NCBI RefSeq assembly: GCF_000024265.1
Contig: NC_013204.1
Location: forward strand, 1,600,180-1,664,179
Direction: 5' to 3'
From: Eggerthella lenta DSM 2243
Lineage (GTDB): Bacteria > Actinomycetota > Coriobacteriia > Coriobacteriales > Eggerthellaceae
DNA: 64,000 bases
A program made the position numbers and the translations under genes. The notes beneath the pieces were generated by a model. It had not been told where the DNA came from. It saw nothing but the letters and a program-made list of their open reading frames with translations, and did no database searches. This document shows positions 59,878 through 64,000 of the stretch, one piece after another; the stretch's first letter is position 1; each line of letters opens with the position of its first letter.

Positions 59878-62226
59878 TCATGCGGCACCGTCTTTTTCCG
59901 GTAGCGCTTGGGCGGCCGCCGTTTCGCCCACGAGCCAGATGCGGTCATCGGGGAACAGGCGCGTGTTGCGGCTCGGCTTCATCTTGAGCAGCTTCTCATG
60001 CTCGTGTGCGACGACGAGGCAGCCGAAGGAGCCCTTGAAATCGACGGCGCCGATGGTCTTGCCGGCGAAGGGCGAGCCCGCTTCCACGGAAAGCGACACG
60101 CATGCGAGATCCAACTTGTCGGGGTGCGCGGCCGCGTACTCGTCGAACGATGCGCTGACGGCATCGGCCTCGTCGATGGAGTCCTCCTTGAGCAGGGTTT
60201 GCAGGTAGGCGTCCACCTCGTTCTCGGTGCCGAGGAACGTCAGCACGTCGCCCTCGCGTATGCCCAGCGGGTCGGCCGGGTCGTTGATGCGCCGCACAAG
60301 CTCCTCCTTGGTCAGTCGCGCGAGCGCTTGCGATCCCATGCGCACGCCCTCGCGCTCGATGGCCATGAGATCCAGGTTGTGCGCTATGCCGAACAGGAAG
60401 TCGCTCGACCGCTCGGCGCCCAATCGGCGCAGCGTGCGCGACGCTTCGACCTCCACCACGTACAGGCGCTCCTCCACCCACCCGGCGCGTTCCTCCTCGT
60501 CGGATTCCGCCAGGCGCTCGGCCAGGATGGACTCGTTGAGGTTGCCGACGAAGCTCGTCTCCAGCTTGAGGAACCACGAATGCAGCGTGCGCGAGCGCGC
60601 GAGCAACAGCGAGCACGTCGCCGCCAGAACGAACATCCACACCGATTGGCGCGCGCCGGCCGCATGCACGATGTAGGCCACCACGCCGCAGGACGCCGCG
60701 CCGCCCGCCAGCATCAGGACGGCCAACGGCACATGGTTTCGACGGCTCTTCATCCACAGCACGCCGAACTCGTTCTTTCGTCCCGTGTAGAACAGGTTCG
60801 ACAGGAACAGTCCCGTCACGAAGATGCCCACCGCGGCAAGCAACGGGTTGAGAACGGCCTCCGGCACGAAACCCGACAGCAAAGGAAGGGCCGTGTTCAT
60901 GAGCACCTCCACCGATGCGATGCCGGCCAGCACCACGAGCCCCAGCTTGAGCGTCCAGCGTTTGAGGTAGTCCACCCATAAGTTCGGTTCGCCGTCCTCT
61001 TCCTGCGCGCGCTCCAGATGCTCATGGCGCAGTGCGAACAGGCTTTCGGGCAAGACGCGCACGAGGAGGTGGTAGATGCGTTCGGAATTCTTCACCAGAA
61101 GAGGCGAGGCGAGCGTCGTCGCCACCGACACGGTGACGATGACGGGGTAGAGGAAGTCGGGAGTCACGCCCGTCGCCGATCCTAGCGCGGCGATGATGAA
61201 CGAGAACTCGCCGATCTGCGCCAGGCTGAGCCCGCTCATCACCGAGGTTTTCAGCGTTGCCCCCGACAACAGAGCGCCCAACCCGCAGAACAGCGAGCGT
61301 CCGATGATGGCCACCAAGGCGATGACGACGATGGCTCCCAGGTTCTCCGTCACGGCCGCGGGTGTGACCAGCATGCCCACCGATACGAAGAACACGGCTC
61401 CGAACAGATCCTTGATGGGCTTGAACAGCGCGTCGACGCGCTTTGCCTGCACGGTGCCGGCCAGGATGGATCCGGCGAGGAACGCGCCCAGCGCCGAAGA
61501 GAACCCGATGGCGTCGGCCAGAACCACCATCCCCAAGCACAGCGCGATGGACGCGATGAGCAGGATCTCGTCGTTGAGCTCGGAACGCAGGCGCTTGAGG
61601 GCGCTCGGCACGAGGATGACGCTGAGCGCGAACCATACCACGAGGTACAGCGCCATGCGTCCGATACGCACGGCCACCGCACCGCCGTCCACCGACGCGC
61701 TGACCGCCACCGTGGACAGCACCACGAGCAGGAACACGCCTGCGATGTCCTCGATGACCAGCACGCCGAACACGAGCTGGGCGAAGGCCTTGGTGCGCAG
61801 GCCCAGCTCGCCGAACGTCTTCACGATGATGCTGGACGACGAGATGGCCAGCATGCCGCCGAGGAACAGGCTGGTTGACGGCGACCAGCCAAGCAGCGTG
61901 CCGCAGGCGAACCCTGCCGCTATCATGAGCGACATCTCCACGACGGCCGTGACGAGCGCCGGACGGCCCACGGTGGTCAGCTTCACCACGCTGAACTGCA
62001 GTCCCAGGCCGAACATGAGGAAGATGACGCCGATCTGCGACCAGGTGGACACGTCGGCCGTCTCCACGATGTTGGGGATCCAGCCGATAGCGGGGCTCAC
62101 GAGGAATCCGGCCACCACGTACCCCAGCACGAGCGGCTGTTTGAAACGCCGGCAGACGATGGTGGCCACCGCCGCCACGGCGAGCAGCAAGGCGAGGTCG
62201 TTGACGAGCTGGGGTATGGACTGCAT
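59878..62226 (-). CDS. Kef-type cation:proton antiporter with C-terminal TrkA_C domains
   Basis: A 782-residue CPA2-family protein. Residues about 1-400 hold the 12-helix antiporter domain, with LGYVVAGFLVSPAIGWIPNI, FLMFGLGLQFSVVKL and GLSLAQIGEFSFIIAALGSA. A further membrane region (about 425-540) is followed by a cytoplasmic part with two regulatory TrkA_C/RCK_C-like stretches (for example VRRINDPADPLGIREGDVLT and VSLSVEAGSPFAGKTIGAVD). It is likely to exchange K+ or Na+ for protons in pH and osmotic homeostasis. The start at 62226 is preferred over one 18 nt upstream because GAGGAA lies just before it. It is followed by the LuxR gene. Confidence 0.92.
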   Translation of the reverse strand: MQSIPQLVNDLALLLAVAAVATIVCRRFKQPLVLGYVVAGFLVSPAIGWIPNIVETADVSTWSQIGVIFLMFGLGLQFSVVKLTTVGRPALVTAVVEMSLMIAAGFACGTLLGWSPSTSLFLGGMLAISSSSIIVKTFGELGLRTKAFAQLVFGVLVIEDIAGVFLLVVLSTVAVSASVDGGAVAVRIGRMALYLVVWFALSVILVPSALKRLRSELNDEILLIASIALCLGMVVLADAIGFSSALGAFLAGSILAGTVQAKRVDALFKPIKDLFGAVFFVSVGMLVTPAAVTENLGAIVVIALVAIIGRSLFCGLGALLSGATLKTSVMSGLSLAQIGEFSFIIAALGSATGVTPDFLYPVIVTVSVATTLASPLLVKNSERIYHLLVRVLPESLFALRHEHLERAQEEDGEPNLWVDYLKRWTLKLGLVVLAGIASVEVLMNTALPLLSGFVPEAVLNPLLAAVGIFVTGLFLSNLFYTGRKNEFGVLWMKSRRNHVPLAVLMLAGGAASCGVVAYIVHAAGARQSVWMFVLAATCSLLLARSRTLHSWFLKLETSFVGNLNESILAERLAESDEEERAGWVEERLYVVEVEASRTLRRLGAERSSDFLFGIAHNLDLMAIEREGVRMGSQALARLTKEELVRRINDPADPLGIREGDVLTFLGTENEVDAYLQTLLKEDSIDEADAVSASFDEYAAAHPDKLDLACVSLSVEAGSPFAGKTIGAVDFKGSFGCLVVAHEHEKLLKMKPSRNTRLFPDDRIWLVGETAAAQALPEKDGAA

Positions 62227-62292
62227 AGGTTCCTCTTCGCGCACTGTACGGTCGAAACCTCATTGTAGCAAGCCGAGACGCGTCGGCGGACG

Positions 62293-62320
62293 AAAAAGAA
62301 GCGGCCCTTGCGGGCCGCTT
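62293..62320 (-). terminator. Terminator after the DUF5692-like gene
   Basis: On the minus strand AAGCGGCCC (62320-62312) pairs with GGGCCGCTT (62307-62299), followed by a T run (the plus-strand AAAAA at 62293-62297). It separates the membrane-protein gene from the antiporter. Confidence 0.85.
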
Positions 62321-62347
62321 CCCAAACATGGATCGGTTTCTGGTTTC

Positions 62348-63346
62348 TTACGATTCCGCCAGCTCCGCGGGGGTGGCGCGGCGCGCCATGGCCTTGTCGT
62401 AGTCTTTCGTGCCGGCGAACACCTCGTTCATGTACGGGTTCACCTTGAGCTTCTTGGCGCGGTACATGATGTAGGCGAACGCGGCGATGTTGGCCAGAAG
62501 CGCGATGACGGACACGGCCAGGTTCACGTTCGGGTTGTTCACCGACTGCACGCTGAACACGCTGTAGTCCTGGAACGCCGGCACGCACTGGGCGAACATG
62601 CACCAGATGGCCAGTGTGAACGCGCGGTTCTGGATCCAGCCGCCTTTGTTCCAGAAGAACGCCGCCACGGTGGGGGCCAGCAGCAGGGCCAGGCCGCAGT
62701 ACCAGGAGTGCGTGGGCAGGCAGTTGTAGGTGTAGCAGAAGTTCCACAGGTCGTAGGCGATGATGAACACCCAGGTCATGTCCGGCCACAGCATGTCCTG
62801 GCGCTTCTTGGAAATGTAGATGCCGAACCAGCCGGTCATGCAGGCGATGTTGATGATGCCCGCCACGCCGTTGAACACGTTGTGCCAACCGCCGTACAGC
62901 GTGACGCCCTCGGAGGACACCCAGGTGGTGCCCCAGGCGCGGATGGCGCTCTCGAAGTCGCTGACCACGGCGATGAGGATGTTGATGGCCACGATGACGA
63001 ACGGGAAGCACTTGAACCAGTGCGCCTTGCCGATAGCGCCCCACGAGTACTTGATGGCCATGAAGCCGATGCACCCGATGGTGGCCGCGTAGAGCTTCGC
63101 GTAGTGGAACCAGCTGTTCATGTGCACGTGCGTGGGGTTGTCGAGCGCCCACTGCTGGCCGATGCCGGCGCCGATGGAAATGGCGACGAAGTACGCCGTC
63201 AACGCGACGGGCAGCACGATGAAGCAGAACACGCCGCCCGCCTTCGTGCGGCGCGCCACTTCGTTGATGAGGATCAACCCGATGAACACGATGGCCCAGC
63301 CGAGCCATTGGTACAGGGCGTTCTCCCCGTAGACTTGGAACAACAT
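62348..63346 (-). CDS. DUF5692-like integral membrane protein
   Basis: A 332-residue protein with about ten membrane helices, rich in Trp and aromatic residues: FQVYGENALYQWLGWAIVF at the start, GWHNVFNGVAGIINIACMTG, then WPDMTWVFIIAYDLWNFCYT and PTHSWYCGLALLLAPTVAAF, with a soluble tail (AKKLKVNPYMNEVFAG). This pattern fits the DUF5692 family known from Eggerthellaceae, whose function is not established. AAGGAGGG precedes the ATG at 63346. The TetR gene lies upstream on the same strand, about 107 nt away, and is a likely regulator. The family assignment is from recall only. Confidence 0.7.
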   Translation of the reverse strand: MLFQVYGENALYQWLGWAIVFIGLILINEVARRTKAGGVFCFIVLPVALTAYFVAISIGAGIGQQWALDNPTHVHMNSWFHYAKLYAATIGCIGFMAIKYSWGAIGKAHWFKCFPFVIVAINILIAVVSDFESAIRAWGTTWVSSEGVTLYGGWHNVFNGVAGIINIACMTGWFGIYISKKRQDMLWPDMTWVFIIAYDLWNFCYTYNCLPTHSWYCGLALLLAPTVAAFFWNKGGWIQNRAFTLAIWCMFAQCVPAFQDYSVFSVQSVNNPNVNLAVSVIALLANIAAFAYIMYRAKKLKVNPYMNEVFAGTKDYDKAMARRATPAELAES

Positions 63347-63453
63347 GACACCCTCCTTCTTCAGGGTACGCTTCGCACAGGCCGCCTTCCGGCCTGCTGT
63401 TTCTTCAGATGAGATTATCGATACCGTTGCATGCGGGTTCGCCTGCGCAGGTT

Positions 63454-64000
63454 CTATCCGCTTTCGGGTGCGCCGTTCGCGCCGCGGTCCATGTGCAGCG
63501 TTTGGGCGATGAGATCCTTCAGCACCTCGTCGTCGACGTCCGGATGCGTTCGCAGGTAGCCGACGATGCCCAAGATGAGCACGTAGAACGTCTCGTAGAC
63601 GTGCTCGATGCGTATCTCGTGCAGCGCGCCGTAGTCGCGCACCGTGGTGTCCACGATGTACGTGGCCACGCGGTCGGCCACGCGGTTCACGAAGTCGATG
63701 TAAAGCGCCGCGTTCTCGTGCGAGGCCAGCGAGCGGCGGAACGCGTCGTGCTCGAACACGCCGAGGCGCATGAGCTTTACGACGCTGGAAAGGGCGCTTT
63801 CGATGTCGCCCGGGTGCCGTTGCGCGTTCCAGTAATGAGTGGCCTCGATGAAGTCGGCCACGTAGTCGTCGAGGACGGCCGAGGTGACGGCCTCCTTGTC
63901 AGGGAAGTAATGGTAGAACAGCGAGCGCGCCACGCCCATGCGGTTGGTGATGTCCTGCACGGAGGTTTTCGAGAGCCCCTGCTCCTCGTACAGCTCGCGG
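63454..64000 (-). CDS. TetR family regulator (5' end outside window)
   Basis: The frame is open to the right edge of the window, so the N-terminus is missing. The visible start reads RELYEEQGLSKTSVQDITNR, followed by MGVARSLFYHYFPDKEAV, the recognition helix and end of a TetR DNA-binding domain. The remaining 140 residues are the helical ligand and dimer domain (for example HVYETFYVLILGIVGYLRTH). The Met at 63943-63941 is internal, and so is the GTG at 63960. It probably regulates the adjacent membrane-protein gene or itself; the ligand is unknown. Confidence 0.9.
   Translation of the reverse strand, partial: RELYEEQGLSKTSVQDITNRMGVARSLFYHYFPDKEAVTSAVLDDYVADFIEATHYWNAQRHPGDIESALSSVVKLMRLGVFEHDAFRRSLASHENAALYIDFVNRVADRVATYIVDTTVRDYGALHEIRIEHVYETFYVLILGIVGYLRTHPDVDDEVLKDLIAQTLHMDRGANGAPESG

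Overview
The window is GC-rich, densely coding DNA from a bacterial chromosome, most likely an anaerobic gut actinobacterium of the Coriobacteriia, Eggerthella or a close relative. This is inferred from several traits together: the strong GC bias at third codon positions, a candidate 6C-type small RNA (a class known from actinobacteria), an alpha/beta glycyl-tRNA synthetase next to pyruvate phosphate dikinase, a Tat-exported flavin reductase paired with a 12-TM LuxR regulator, and Eggerthella-style palindromic repeats. No rRNA or tRNA gene was recognised.

Layout. 1-3717 (+): end of a DUF512 protein, then der, plsY, gpsA. 3814-4003 (+): promoter, candidate C-rich-loop small RNA and its terminator. 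4002-6542 (-): a VanZ-RDD-YjeF_N fusion and an alkyltransferase-like protein without the catalytic cysteine. 6708-13177 (-): a four-gene signalling cassette (Hpt protein, REC/HD-GYP/PAS/GGDEF regulator, hybrid histidine kinase, solute-binding lipoprotein fused to a 5'-nucleotidase C-terminal domain), flanked by a 42-bp exact direct repeat. 13385-25010 (+ except rpmB): housekeeping genes rpe, cysteine desulfurase, PHP phosphatase, Nif3-like, zinc-ribbon protein, rpmB, Asp23, FakA-like, recG, rsmD, coaD, SepIVA-like, YceD/DUF177.

25066-30646 (+) is an accessory block: a GntR-ABC operon with a perfect palindromic operator, an apparently frameshifted ClC channel and an ABC exporter. It separates yceD from rpmF, plsX, rnc and smc (30787-36769). 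A second insertion (37010-38360: small membrane protein, PadR, DUF2812) separates smc from ftsY. A third, visibly AT-richer island (about 40416-43740: HipA-like kinase, convergent XRE regulator, lipoprotein, membrane protein, broken fragment) separates ftsY from ffh.

43900-56088 (+) carries ffh, a GNAT enzyme, rpsP-khpA-rimM-trmD, two tandem lepB genes, glyQ-glyS, and the PPDK regulator with ppdK. 56315-64000 (-) holds the flavin reductase and its LuxR regulator, a Kef-type antiporter, a DUF5692-like membrane protein and a TetR regulator cut by the window end.

How the genes work together: plsX/plsY/gpsA and the FakA-like kinase supply phospholipid synthesis; ffh, ftsY and lepB serve protein export; rpsP/khpA/rimM/trmD, rsmD, der and rpmB/rpmF serve ribosome and tRNA maturation. 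The least ordinary element is the 6.7-13.2 kb cassette, which reads as a ligand-sensing multistep phosphorelay ending in a regulator able both to make and to break cyclic di-GMP. Functions are assigned from motifs and gene order only; no database search was run.
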